From: Ectorhizobium quercum | GTDB lineage: Bacteria > Pseudomonadota > Alphaproteobacteria > Rhizobiales > Rhizobiaceae | Direction of reading: 5' to 3' | DNA length: 64,000 nucleotides | Assembly: GCF_026552795.1 (NCBI RefSeq) | Contig: NZ_JANFPI010000009.1 | Span: forward strand, 119,066 to 183,065 | Shown here: piece by piece, positions 1-7,876 of the stretch | Numbering within the stretch: the first letter of the stretch is position 1 | Layout: every line of letters begins with the position of its first letter | Position numbers and translations under genes: made by a program | Notes under the pieces: model-generated | What the model was told of the DNA's origin: nothing | Databases searched by the model: none | What the model saw: only the letters and a program-made list of their open reading frames with translations

Positions 1-681
1 ATCTATACCGGCCTTGCGGCCGCCTTTCCGCTGGGCCTGCCGCTGGCGGCGCTGGCCGGCGGGCTGGCGGCCGTCTTCATCGTCCAGGCACTCGCCGGCT
101 CGGGCGGCGTGCTCACCGTCATCCTCGCCGGGGTGGCGGTGTCAAGCTTCGCCGCGGCCATGACGTCTCTGGCGCTCAATCTGTCGCCCAACCCGTTCGC
201 CGCGCTGGAAATCATGTTCTGGATGCTCGGCTCGCTCACGGACCGGTCTATGACCCATGTCTGGCTCGCCGCGCCGTTCATCCTCGCCGGCTGGATCATG
301 CTTTTCAGTCTCGGGCGGGCGCTCGATGCCCTGACGCTCGGCGCCGATGCCGCCGCCAGCATGGGCATCGACCTGAACCGCACGCGCCGGCTGGCGATCT
401 TCGGCACGGCGCTGTCGGTCGGGGCGGCGACGGCGGTGGCCGGCGCCATCGGCTTCGTCGGCCTCGTCGTGCCGCATCTTTTGCGCCCGCTCACCGGCTC
501 GCTGCCGTCGCGGCTCCTGCCGGCCAGTGCGCTCGGCGGGGCGAGCATGATCCTCGCCGCCGATATCCTGGTGCGTTTCGCGGCGCCGGGCCGCGACCTG
601 AAGCTCGGCGTGCTGACCGCCATCGTCGGCGCGCCCTTCTTCCTGTGGCTCGTCTGGAAAAGCCGGAGGGACCCGCTTTGA
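1..681 (+). CDS. FecCD-family ABC transporter permease (5' end outside window)
   Basis: Inner-membrane permease of an iron-siderophore or haem importer of the BtuC/FecCD family. The frame is open from the first base, so only the C-terminal 226 residues are present. Several hydrophobic segments are visible, and so are family features such as the stretch IGFVGLVVPHLLRPLTG followed by PASALGGASMILAAD. The stop codon overlaps the start of the ATPase gene behind it, as expected for translational coupling. The substrate cannot be told from this fragment. A second, complete importer of the same type lies at 36-38.8 kb. Confidence 0.93.
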   Translation: MYTGLAAAFPLGLPLAALAGGLAAVFIVQALAGSGGVLTVILAGVAVSSFAAAMTSLALNLSPNPFAALEIMFWMLGSLTDRSMTHVWLAAPFILAGWIMLFSLGRALDALTLGADAAASMGIDLNRTRRLAIFGTALSVGAATAVAGAIGFVGLVVPHLLRPLTGSLPSRLLPASALGGASMILAADILVRFAAPGRDLKLGVLTAIVGAPFFLWLVWKSRRDPL

Positions 682-1481
682 GCACCTCCGCCCCGCTTTC
701 GCCCGCCCTGCTTTCACTGGCCGGTCTTTCCGTCAGCCTCGGCGGCGCGCCGGTCGTGCGGGGCCTGTCCCTCGACGTCGCCGCCGGCGAGTTCGTCGGC
801 CTGATCGGGCCGAACGGGGCGGGAAAGTCCACGCTCCTGCGCGCCATCGCCGGCCTGCTGCCGGCCGGCGGCACGGCATCGTTCCGGGGCAGGGCGCTTG
901 CCGCGCTGAGCGCTTCGCAACGGGCGCGCGAGATCGCCTATGTGCCGCAGGAGCATGAGATCGCCTGGCCGGTGCCGGTCGAAACGCTGGTCGGGCTCGG
1001 ACGCACGCCGCACCGTTCCGGCTTCGCAGGATTCTCGGCCCGCGACCGTCAGGCCGTGCTGAGCGCGATGGAGCGCATGGACGTGGCGCGTTTCGCGGAC
1101 CGTCCGGCGACGGCCCTTTCGGGCGGCGAAAAGGCGCGCGTGCTGATCGCCCGGGCGCTGGCGCAGGAAACGCCGCTGTTTCTGGCCGACGAGCCTGCCG
1201 CCGGTCTCGATCCGGCCCATCAGATTGCGCTGATGCGGCTCTTCCGCGATCTCGCCGGCGAGGGGCGGGGCGTCATCGCCTCGATGCACGATCTCGGCCT
1301 GGCCGGGCGCTGGTGTACGCGGCTCGTTCTTCTGAGCGCGGGGCGGATCGTGGCCGACGGCCTGCCAGCGGCGGTCCTGACGCCGGAAAACCTGCGGTCG
1401 ATCTACGGCGTCACGGGCTTTTTCGCTGAGGCGGAGGGTCGGCTCGTCGTCCAGCCGCTCGATCTGGCCGGGCGGCGCTAG
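678..1481 (+). CDS. ABC transporter ATP-binding protein (FepC/HmuV type)
   Basis: ATPase partner of the upstream FecCD permease, 267 residues. Walker A GPNGAGKST, signature LSGGEKAR, and Walker B FLADEP followed by AAGLDP are all present. I chose the TTG start at 678, which overlaps the permease stop (TTGA), because GGAGGG lies 7 bases upstream and the product then starts like the family. An earlier start at 645 would sit inside the permease and add residues unlike the family. It probably energises uptake of ferric siderophore, haem or cobalamin; the binding protein is outside the window. Confidence 0.93.
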   Translation: MSTSAPLSPALLSLAGLSVSLGGAPVVRGLSLDVAAGEFVGLIGPNGAGKSTLLRAIAGLLPAGGTASFRGRALAALSASQRAREIAYVPQEHEIAWPVPVETLVGLGRTPHRSGFAGFSARDRQAVLSAMERMDVARFADRPATALSGGEKARVLIARALAQETPLFLADEPAAGLDPAHQIALMRLFRDLAGEGRGVIASMHDLGLAGRWCTRLVLLSAGRIVADGLPAAVLTPENLRSIYGVTGFFAEAEGRLVVQPLDLAGRR

Positions 1482-1530
1482 AGTTTGTCGGGGAAAAGCG
1501 GGAACCGGTTTTCCCGAAAAGACAAACGAA
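1482..1530. repeat. Small rhizobial intergenic palindrome
   Basis: The stretch GTCGGGGAAAAGCGGGAACCGGTTTTCCCGAAAAGAC forms an imperfect palindrome (GGGAAAAC/GTTTTCCC around AACCGG). Related short elements with a GAAGCGGTTTTC-type core occur in this window at 46079 and 61815, so this is one of a dispersed family. It lies between convergent genes and could serve as a transcript end. A second inverted pair, GGAGTCTGTCTGATTC and the run ending in GGACAGACTCC (1542-1580), follows directly before the nadD stop. Confidence 0.5.
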
Positions 1531-1588
1531 AACAAGAACCCTGGAGTCTGTCTGATTCAGAATGGAACCGGACAGACTCCAAGGCGCG

Positions 1589-2212
1589 TCAGCCGCCGCC
1601 GCGTTCGGCGCGCAGCGCCGTCGAGCTCAATGCCGAGCGCGGTCCGTGAATGAAGGTCCAGGCCGGCGCGCGATGCTTCCACAGGCTGCCGGCATCGTCC
1701 TCGTCGATCCGGGCATGGCCGTAGGTCCGCGCCATTTTCGAGGAGAGGTAGGAGAGGGTGGAGCCGGGCCGGTCGATGACGGCGATGGGGAAGGTCTCGG
1801 CGATCGCACGCCAGTTCTGCCAGCGGTGAAAGCCCTTCAGATTGTCCGCGCCCATGATCCAGATGAAGTGGACGTGCGGATTGCGCGCCTTCACGAAGGC
1901 CAGCGTCTTCGCCGTGTAGCTGGTGCCCAGCGTCTTCTCGAAGGCCGTCACCTTCACCGCCGGATCGTGAACCAGCCGCTCGCTGAGCCGCATCCGTTCG
2001 GACAGGGGGGCGAGGTTTCCCCTGTCTTTCAGCGGATTGCCGGGCGTCACCATCCACCAGAGCTGGTCGAGATTGAGCCGGCGCAGCGCGATCTCCGCCA
2101 CCAGCGCGTGGCCGGCATGCGGCGGGTTGAAGGAACCGCCGAACAGGCCGACGATCATGCCGCGCGCCGTGGGCGGCATGATCAGGTGGCGTCGCGCGAT
2201 CGTCTCCGTCAT
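1589..2212 (-). CDS. nadD: Nicotinate-nucleotide adenylyltransferase
   Basis: Transfers AMP from ATP to nicotinate mononucleotide, giving deamido-NAD in cytoplasmic NAD synthesis. The 207-residue product has the nucleotidyltransferase motif GGSFNPPHAGH near residue 27 and the family stretch WWMVTPGNPLK. The ATG at 2212 lies 5 bases after the proA stop. The reading frame stays open further upstream into proA, but that part is a shadow. The order obgE-proB-proA-nadD on one strand is the usual arrangement in rhizobia. Confidence 0.94.
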   Translation of the reverse strand: MTETIARRHLIMPPTARGMIVGLFGGSFNPPHAGHALVAEIALRRLNLDQLWWMVTPGNPLKDRGNLAPLSERMRLSERLVHDPAVKVTAFEKTLGTSYTAKTLAFVKARNPHVHFIWIMGADNLKGFHRWQNWRAIAETFPIAVIDRPGSTLSYLSSKMARTYGHARIDEDDAGSLWKHRAPAWTFIHGPRSALSSTALRAERGGG

Positions 2213-2217
2213 GGAGG

Positions 2218-3498
2218 TCAGGGCCGGATCTGGCCGGTGCCATGCACACGGTAATTGAAGGAGGTGAGCTGTTCCACGCCCACCGGGCCGCGGGCGTGCA
2301 TCTTGCCGGTGGCGATGCCGATTTCCGCGCCCATGCCGAATTCGCCGCCATCGGCGAATTGCGTCGAGGCGTTGTGGAGCAGGATGGCGGAATCGACCTC
2401 GTTGAAGAAACGTTCGACGACCGCCGGGTCTTCGGCGATCACCGCTTCGGTATGGTGCGACGAATAGCGGGCGATATGATCGATGGCGCCGGAAATGCCG
2501 TCGACGATGGCGACCGAGATGATCGCGTCGAGATATTCCGTGCGCCAGTCCTCTTCCGTGGCCGGCCTGAAGCCGGGATGCACCTTCAGCACGGCGGCCG
2601 AGGCGCGGATTTCGCAGCCGGCCTGCGTCAGTGCTTCGAGCAGCGGTATCAGATGCGTGCCGATGGCGGCGCTGTCGACCAGCAGCGTTTCCGCCGATCC
2701 GCAGACGCCGGTGCGGCGCATCTTGGCATTGACGACGATCTTCTTCGCCATGTCGAGATCGGCGGAAGCATCGACATAGACGTGGCAAAGGCCTTCCAGA
2801 TGGGCGAAGACCGGCACGCGGGCTTCGGCCTGAACGCGCCCGACGAGGCTCTTGCCGCCGCGCGGCACGATCACGTCGATGGCGCCGTCGAGACCGGTCA
2901 GCATCGCGCCGACGGCGGCGCGATCGGAAACCGGCACGAGCTGGATGGCGTCTTGCGGCAGCCCGGCGGCCTTCAGGCCCTCGACGAGGCAGGCATGGAT
3001 GGCGCGCGACGAATGCAGGGAATCCGAGCCGCCGCGCAGGATCACGGCATTGCCGGCCTTCAGGCACAGCGCGCCGGCATCCGCCGTCACGTTGGGGCGG
3101 CTTTCGTAGATCACGCCGATCACGCCGAGCGGCGTGCGCACGCGCTCGATCTTCAGCCCGTTCGGGCGCTCCCAGGCGGCAATGGTCTCTCCCACGGGGT
3201 CGGCCAGCGCGGCAATCTCGCGGATGCCTTGCGAAATGCCGGCGATGCGGGCGTCGTTCAGCGTCAGCCGGTCGAGGAAGGCGCCGGACAGGCCGTTCTC
3301 CCGGGCGCGTTCGAGATCGCGCGCGTTGGCGGCGAGAATCTCCTCACGGCTCGCGTCGATGGCATCGGCCATGAGGCGCAGCGCCTTGTCCTTGGCGGCG
3401 GTGTCGGCAAAGGCGAGCGGGCGGGCGGCGGCGCGTGCGCGGCGGCCGATGCCGAGCATCAGGCTATCGATATCGGCGGCGGTCACGGTGTCAGACAT
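2218..3498 (-). CDS. proA: Gamma-glutamyl phosphate reductase
   Basis: Second enzyme of proline synthesis: NADPH-dependent reduction of gamma-glutamyl phosphate to glutamate semialdehyde. The 426-residue length is normal for the family. The aldehyde-dehydrogenase fold is complete, including the catalytic Cys in the GVCGSAETLLV stretch. The ATG at 3498 overlaps the end of proB by 8 bases, which implies translational coupling; the upstream extension of the frame (12 residues) lies in proB and is unlikely to be used. Confidence 0.96.
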   Translation of the reverse strand: MSDTVTAADIDSLMLGIGRRARAAARPLAFADTAAKDKALRLMADAIDASREEILAANARDLERARENGLSGAFLDRLTLNDARIAGISQGIREIAALADPVGETIAAWERPNGLKIERVRTPLGVIGVIYESRPNVTADAGALCLKAGNAVILRGGSDSLHSSRAIHACLVEGLKAAGLPQDAIQLVPVSDRAAVGAMLTGLDGAIDVIVPRGGKSLVGRVQAEARVPVFAHLEGLCHVYVDASADLDMAKKIVVNAKMRRTGVCGSAETLLVDSAAIGTHLIPLLEALTQAGCEIRASAAVLKVHPGFRPATEEDWRTEYLDAIISVAIVDGISGAIDHIARYSSHHTEAVIAEDPAVVERFFNEVDSAILLHNASTQFADGGEFGMGAEIGIATGKMHARGPVGVEQLTSFNYRVHGTGQIRP

Positions 3499-4663
3499 TG
3501 GCCTTCTTCCTTCCCTTCTTCGTGTTGCCGGCATGGGTCAGCACCAGATCGTCGCGATGCACCATCGCGGCGCGCCCGGCATAGCCGAGGATCTTTTCGA
3601 TTTCGCCGGACTTGCGGCCCGCGATCAGGCGGGCGTCGCTGTCGTCGTAACCGGCGAGGCCGCGGGCGATCTCGTGGCCGGCGAGGCTGACGACGGCCAC
3701 CGTGTCGCCCCGGCTGAAATGGCCTTCGATGCGTTTCACGCCGGCCGGCAGCAGGCTCTTGCCGGAGTGGAGCGCGTCTTCGGCGCCCTCGTCGACATGC
3801 AGTTCGCCGGCCGGATGAAGCTGGCCGGCGATCCATGTCTTGCGGGCGTTGACCGGGTTCGGCGATGCCTCGAATTTCGAGAAGCGGGCGCCGGCCTCGA
3901 TGGATTGCAGCGGATTGGGCACCTTGCCCGAGGCGATGATCATGGCGCAGCCGGCGGCGGTGGCGATCTTGCCGGCCTCCACCTTGGTGCGCATGCCGCC
4001 GCGCGAAAGCTCGGAGGCCGCGCCGCCGGCCATCGCCTCGATCTCCGGGGTGATGTCCGCGATGACCGGCAGGAACAGCGCTTCCGGATCGAGATGCGGC
4101 GGGGCGGTGTAGAGCCCGTCGATATCCGACAGGAGCACCAGCAGGTCGGCGCCGATCATGGTGGCGACGCGGGCGGCCAGCCGGTCGTTGTCGCCGTAGC
4201 GGATCTCGTTGGTCGCCACCGTGTCGTTCTCGTTGATGATCGGCACGGCCTTGAGCTTCAGAAGCTGCCTGAGCGTGGCGCGGGCGTTGAGATAGCGGCG
4301 GCGCTCCTCCGTGTCGCCGAAGGTCAGCAGGATCTGGCCGGCGACGATGCCGTCGCGGTGCAGGCTTTCGGACCAGGCGCGGGCCAGCTCGATCTGGCCG
4401 ACGGCGGCCGATGCCTGGCTTTCCTCCAGCTTCAGCGCACCGGCGGGCAGTTTCAGCACGGAGCGGCCGAGCGCGATCGCGCCGGAGGACACGACGAGGA
4501 CCTCGACGCCGCGCCGGCGCAGCGCGGCGATATCGGCACAGACCGAATCCAGCCATTCCGTGCGCAGGCCGGCCTTGCGGTCCACCAGCAGCGCCGAGCC
4601 GATCTTGACGACCACGCGCCGGCAATGGTCGAAGGGTTTCAGGATCTCATTTGCGGTTGTCAT
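3491..4663 (-). CDS. proB: Glutamate 5-kinase
   Basis: First enzyme of proline synthesis, phosphorylating glutamate on its gamma carboxylate. The amino-acid kinase domain begins with VVKIGSALLV, has the SSGAIALG loop, and is followed by a C-terminal PUA domain (residues about 280-370). Possible starts are GTG 4678, ATG 4669 and ATG 4663; I prefer 4663 because a GGGG run lies about 9 bases upstream. The start overlaps the end of obgE by 17 bases. Feedback control by proline is known for the family but cannot be judged here. Confidence 0.93.
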   Translation of the reverse strand: MTTANEILKPFDHCRRVVVKIGSALLVDRKAGLRTEWLDSVCADIAALRRRGVEVLVVSSGAIALGRSVLKLPAGALKLEESQASAAVGQIELARAWSESLHRDGIVAGQILLTFGDTEERRRYLNARATLRQLLKLKAVPIINENDTVATNEIRYGDNDRLAARVATMIGADLLVLLSDIDGLYTAPPHLDPEALFLPVIADITPEIEAMAGGAASELSRGGMRTKVEAGKIATAAGCAMIIASGKVPNPLQSIEAGARFSKFEASPNPVNARKTWIAGQLHPAGELHVDEGAEDALHSGKSLLPAGVKRIEGHFSRGDTVAVVSLAGHEIARGLAGYDDSDARLIAGRKSGEIEKILGYAGRAAMVHRDDLVLTHAGNTKKGRKKANV

Positions 4664-5720
4664 CGTCATAATCCCCACGGTCGGAAAAGTCGTCGTCGCC
4701 GGCTGGCGGCGGCGGTTCCCTTTCCGGTGGGGCCGTTTCGACGATGATGTCGCGGAGCGCCCGCAGCACTTCGGTCATGCCCTTGTTGGTGGCGGCGGAA
4801 ATCAGGAAGACCGGCTTGCCGCAGGCCTTTTCCAGTTCCTTCGCCTTCTTCTTCACGTCCTTTTCGTCGAGCACGTCGATCTGCGACAGCGCGACGATCT
4901 CCGGCTTTTCGGTCAGGCCCGCACCATAGGCTTCCAGCTCGTGCGCCACGGTTCTGTAGGCCTTGCCGACCTCCTCCTCCTGCGCGGAGACGAGGTGCAG
5001 CAGGACGCGGGTGCGCTCGACATGGCCGAGGAAGCGGTCGCCGATGCCGACGCCCTCATGGGCGCCCTCGATCAGGCCGGGAATGTCGGCCAGCACGAAT
5101 TCGCGCCCGTCGACGGTCGCGACGCCGAGGTTCGGATGCAGCGTCGTGAAGGGATAGTTGGCGATCTTCGGCCGCGCCCGCGTGCAGGTGGCGAGGAAGG
5201 TGGACTTGCCGGCATTCGGCAGGCCGACCAGGCCGGCATCGGCGATCAGCTTCAGCCGCAGCCAGATCGTCTTCTCCTCGCCGGGCAGGCCGGGATTGGC
5301 CCAGTCCGGCGCCTGGTTGGTGGAGCTTTTGAAATGGGCGTTGCCGAAGCCGCCATTGCCGCCCTTGGCGATGCGGAACTTCTGGCCTTCCGCGGTCAGG
5401 TCGCAGATCAGCGTCTCGTTGTCTTCCTCGAAGACCTGCGTGCCGACCGGCACCTTCAGCGTCACGGGGGCGCCGTTCGCCCCGGTCCGGTTGCGGCCCA
5501 TGCCGTGGGTCCCGATCTGCCCCTTGAAATGCTGCTGGTAGCGGAAGTCGATCAGCGTGTTGAGGCCGTTCACCGCCTCCACCCACACGTCGCCGCCGCG
5601 TCCGCCGTCGCCGCCGTCCGGGCCGCCGAACTCGATGAATTTCTCGCGGCGGAAGGACACGGCGCCCGCGCCGCCATCCCCGGACCGGATGTAGACCTTC
5701 GCTTCATCGAGAAATTTCAT
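4647..5720 (-). CDS. obgE: Obg-family GTPase (CgtA)
   Basis: Essential ribosome-associated GTPase of 50S assembly and the stringent response. The 357-residue product has the glycine-rich Obg fold (residues 1-158, GDGGDGGRGGD type repeats) followed by the G domain with G1 GLPNAGKST and G3 DIPGLIEGA. The tail is acidic and ends in an Asp-rich run. The ATG at 5720 (MKFLDEAKVY) is the conserved family start; the longer frame to 5795 lacks homology-like sequence. The gene heads the proB-proA-nadD run, downstream of the L21/L27 genes as in most bacteria. Confidence 0.96.
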   Translation of the reverse strand: MKFLDEAKVYIRSGDGGAGAVSFRREKFIEFGGPDGGDGGRGGDVWVEAVNGLNTLIDFRYQQHFKGQIGTHGMGRNRTGANGAPVTLKVPVGTQVFEEDNETLICDLTAEGQKFRIAKGGNGGFGNAHFKSSTNQAPDWANPGLPGEEKTIWLRLKLIADAGLVGLPNAGKSTFLATCTRARPKIANYPFTTLHPNLGVATVDGREFVLADIPGLIEGAHEGVGIGDRFLGHVERTRVLLHLVSAQEEEVGKAYRTVAHELEAYGAGLTEKPEIVALSQIDVLDEKDVKKKAKELEKACGKPVFLISAATNKGMTEVLRALRDIIVETAPPEREPPPPAGDDDFSDRGDYDDDNRK

Positions 5721-5875
5721 GTCTAAGCCGCTCGTGTTTTCGTATGGACCGCTGTCTTCGCCGTTCTCGATACAGAGGCCGGCCGCGCAGGTCAAAGGTT
5801 ATCGTGAAACGGGCCGGCCGCAATGGCCGCCCGATGGCCGCTCCGGCGGCCCGAAAGCCGCCGGAGCATGCCCGT

Positions 5876-6511
5876 TCAGTGAGTGTCGCCCCAGCTTCTC
5901 AGCGAAAGCCAGGTCTTGCGGTCCAGCCGGTACCATTCGACCGGGACCATGCCGCCCAGCGCCAGCGAGGGAACCATGCCCGAACCCTGGAACTGGAAGC
6001 CGCACTTCTGGATGACGCGCCGCGAGGCGACGTTCATGACCCGGCAGCGCGCATCGATCTGGTCGATGTCGCGGGCGCGGAAGGCCATGTCGACCAGCGC
6101 ATGGGCCGCTTCGGTCGTATAACCCTCGTTCCAGTAGGGTTCGCCCAGCCAGTAGCCGATTTCCAGCGTCCTGCCGTTCTCGTCGCCCGGTTCGAGGCCG
6201 CAGCAGCCGAGGAATGCGCCGTTGTCCGCGAGGGTAATCGCATAGACGCATTTGCCGATCCCGCCTTCCTTCGTACGTCGCACGAAATCGGCGGCGTCCG
6301 CTGCCGTGTAGGGATGCGGCATGCGCGACACCATCGTGGCGATGGCGGCATTATTGGCGAGATGGGCAAGGGCGTCGATGTCGTCTTCGTGGGGTGCGCG
6401 CAGAACCAGTCTCCGCGACAACAGGACAGGGCAGTATCTTCCGCCGCTCTCGGGCTTTTGCCGTTCTTCGGGAGGCCGGGATTGGCTCTCCCTCAAAAGT
6501 TCGCCTTGCAT
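5876..6511 (-). CDS. GNAT-family N-acetyltransferase (RimJ/RimL type)
   Basis: Predicted acetyl-CoA-dependent acetyltransferase of 211 residues. It has the RimJ/RimL layout: SRRLVLRAPHEDDIDALAHL near residue 32, the GYWLGEPYWNEGYTTEA region that forms the acetyl-CoA site, and a C-terminal VPVEWYRL stretch. The ATG at 6511 has GGAGG 7 bases upstream. The gene lies between rpmA and obgE, where rhizobia often carry one or two such genes. The substrate is unknown. Confidence 0.85.
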   Translation of the reverse strand: MQGELLRESQSRPPEERQKPESGGRYCPVLLSRRLVLRAPHEDDIDALAHLANNAAIATMVSRMPHPYTAADAADFVRRTKEGGIGKCVYAITLADNGAFLGCCGLEPGDENGRTLEIGYWLGEPYWNEGYTTEAAHALVDMAFRARDIDQIDARCRVMNVASRRVIQKCGFQFQGSGMVPSLALGGMVPVEWYRLDRKTWLSLRSWGDTH

Positions 6512-6539
6512 GGTTCAGTCCTCCTTGGTTGAGGGTAAA

Positions 6540-6580
6540 GAAAAAGGGGAGAAGGGTGGCGCCCCATCTCCCCTGTTTTC
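6540..6580 (-). terminator. Rho-independent terminator of rplU-rpmA
   Basis: On the minus strand GGGGAGA (6573-6567) pairs with TCTCCCC (6552-6546) and is followed by TTTTTCTTT. It lies 70 bases after the rpmA stop and before the start of the acetyltransferase gene, so it separates the ribosomal-protein transcript from the genes behind it. Confidence 0.7.
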
Positions 6581-6649
6581 TGTGCTGAACCTGCGGATGC
6601 GCTTCAGCCGGGTCGATGCGACGCCGGCTGTTTTAGAGCGCTACCGGCT

Positions 6650-6922
6650 TTATTCCGCTGCTTCTGCCGTTTTCGGCATCACGGACACGAACACGCGGCC
6701 GTTCGCCTTGCGGGCGAAGGACACGTTGCCGGCCGTAAGGGCGAAAATCGTGTGATCCTTGCCGAGGCCGACATTGGCGCCCGGATGCCACTTGGTGCCG
6801 CGCTGACGCAGAATGATGTTGCCCGGAATGACGGCTTCGCCGCCGAACTTCTTCACGCCAAGGCGCTTGGACTCGGAATCGCGACCGTTGCGCGAGGAAC
6901 CGCCAGCTTTCTTATGTGCCAT
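6650..6922 (-). CDS. rpmA: 50S ribosomal protein L27
   Basis: L27 of the large subunit, close to the peptidyl-transferase centre. The 90-residue product starts MAHKKAGGSSRNGRDSESKR and contains GTKWHPGANVGLGKDHT, both characteristic. GGAG precedes the ATG by 6 bases. There is no cleavable N-terminal extension of the Firmicute type. It is co-directional with rplU 34 bases upstream. Confidence 0.98.
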   Translation of the reverse strand: MAHKKAGGSSRNGRDSESKRLGVKKFGGEAVIPGNIILRQRGTKWHPGANVGLGKDHTIFALTAGNVSFARKANGRVFVSVMPKTAEAAE

Positions 6923-6956
6923 TGGAGTTCTCCTTTAAATCCTGTTGCGCTTGCGA

Positions 6957-7268
6957 TCAGGCCGAGATGGCCGTGATGCGGACGACGGTGTGGTGCTGAC
7001 GATGACCGCGAATCCGCTTGGAATTCTGGCGGCGGCGCTTCTTGAACGACAGAACCTTCTTGCCGCGGTTGTGCTCGACCACTTCGGCCTTCACGACGGC
7101 GCCGGCGACGAAGGGAGCGCCGATCTTCGCATCGGCACCTTCGCCGATGACGAGGATCTCGTTGAATTCGATGGTCGCACCGGCTTCGGCTTCCAGCTTT
7201 TCGATGGTCAGCACGTCGTCGGCGCTTACGCGGTACTGCTTACCGCCGGTCTTGATGACTGCGAACAT
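6957..7268 (-). CDS. rplU: 50S ribosomal protein L21
   Basis: L21 of the large subunit, 103 residues, starting MFAVIKTGGKQYRV. I use the ATG at 7268, with AAAGGA about 6 bases upstream; the frame extends seven codons further to 7289, but that part lacks family resemblance. The C terminus carries the basic KKRRRQNSKRIRGHRQHHT run that contacts 23S rRNA. It is the first gene of the rplU-rpmA transcript. Confidence 0.98.
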   Translation of the reverse strand: MFAVIKTGGKQYRVSADDVLTIEKLEAEAGATIEFNEILVIGEGADAKIGAPFVAGAVVKAEVVEHNRGKKVLSFKKRRRQNSKRIRGHRQHHTVVRITAISA

Positions 7269-7563
7269 TTTTTGTCCTTTCATGTCCAATGTCCGGCTCT
7301 ACCCTTGCCCGCAGGCGGGGCGGCCGTCTTTTTGACAGTCGTTGCGTTGAAGACGGCGCGTCGGGCACCGCCATTTTGAATCCCATGCCCGAAACCGGGC
7401 ACGCGAAGGCACGGTCAGCCCATACCTATCCGGTGTGGGCGATTACGCGAGAGCGCCCGGCCTGTCAAGACGAAAGCGCTGAAAGTTCCAATAAAGTCCC
7501 TTGCCAACCCGATTTTTCACCGCTAAGAGACAGCCCGCGCTTCAAGAGCGCCGACCTGACCGC

Positions 7564-7653
7564 GGAGAGGTGGCAGAGTGGTCGAATGCACCGCACTCGA
7601 AATGCGGCATACGGGCAACCGTATCGTGGGTTCGAATCCCACCCTCTCCGCCA
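7564..7653 (+). tRNA. tRNA-Ser (anticodon CGA)
   Basis: The acceptor stem GGAGAGG (7564-7570) pairs with CCTCTCC (7643-7649), with discriminator G and an encoded CCA (7651-7653). The anticodon stem CCGCA/TGCGG encloses loop CTCGAAA, giving anticodon CGA, which reads UCG serine codons. A long variable arm (ATACGGGCAACCGTAT) and the TTCGAAT T-loop fit a class II tRNA-Ser. The 3' end is the integration site of the mobile element that follows, and the gene remains intact. Confidence 0.96.
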
Positions 7654-7654
7654 T
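7639..7654 (+). repeat. Left attachment site (tRNA side)
   Basis: CCACCCTCTCCGCCAT covers the last acceptor-stem bases of tRNA-Ser, the encoded CCA and one base beyond. It is identical to 15180-15195. The bases flanking the two copies differ, so this is the crossover core of the element. Confidence 0.88.
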
Positions 7655-7694
7655 AAACAAGTCATTGATTTTACATAAAATCTTGCCGACATCC

Positions 7695-7714
7695 GGGTAG
7701 AGGAATGGGTATAG
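7695..7714 (+). promoter_or_regulatory. Putative integrase arm-binding site, left
   Basis: GGGTAGAGGAATGGGTATAG lies 40 bases inside the left end. It matches 15097-15116 at 17 of 20 positions in the same orientation (GGGTAGAG, three free bases, TGGGTATAG). A near-identical motif at both ends of an integrase-driven element is what arm-type recombinase sites look like; no other role is evident. Confidence 0.5.
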
Positions 7715-7831
7715 CCCTTCCAGCCCCCTGTCAACTATCGAAAATCAGAGAACCCGACTCATCGATTCGTCGTGGGCGGCCCGACGCGCTCGTCGGCGCT
7801 TGACCCATGCGCGCCGACGCATGACCATGAA

Positions 7832-7870
7832 AAGACCGCCATCAACGGGCTGGAACCCTCCGGCGGTCTT
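7832..7870. terminator. Bidirectional terminator at the element's left end
   Basis: AAGACCGCC (7832-7840) pairs with GGCGGTCTT (7862-7870). The stem is followed by TT on the plus strand and TTTTC on the minus strand. It would shield the replication gene of the element from tRNA readthrough. Confidence 0.55.
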
Positions 7871-7876
7871 TGAGGT

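Noticed and set aside
2242..4747. Long plus-strand frames (482 and 537 codons) opposite proA and proB
   Set aside because: They are antisense shadows of well-recognised genes.
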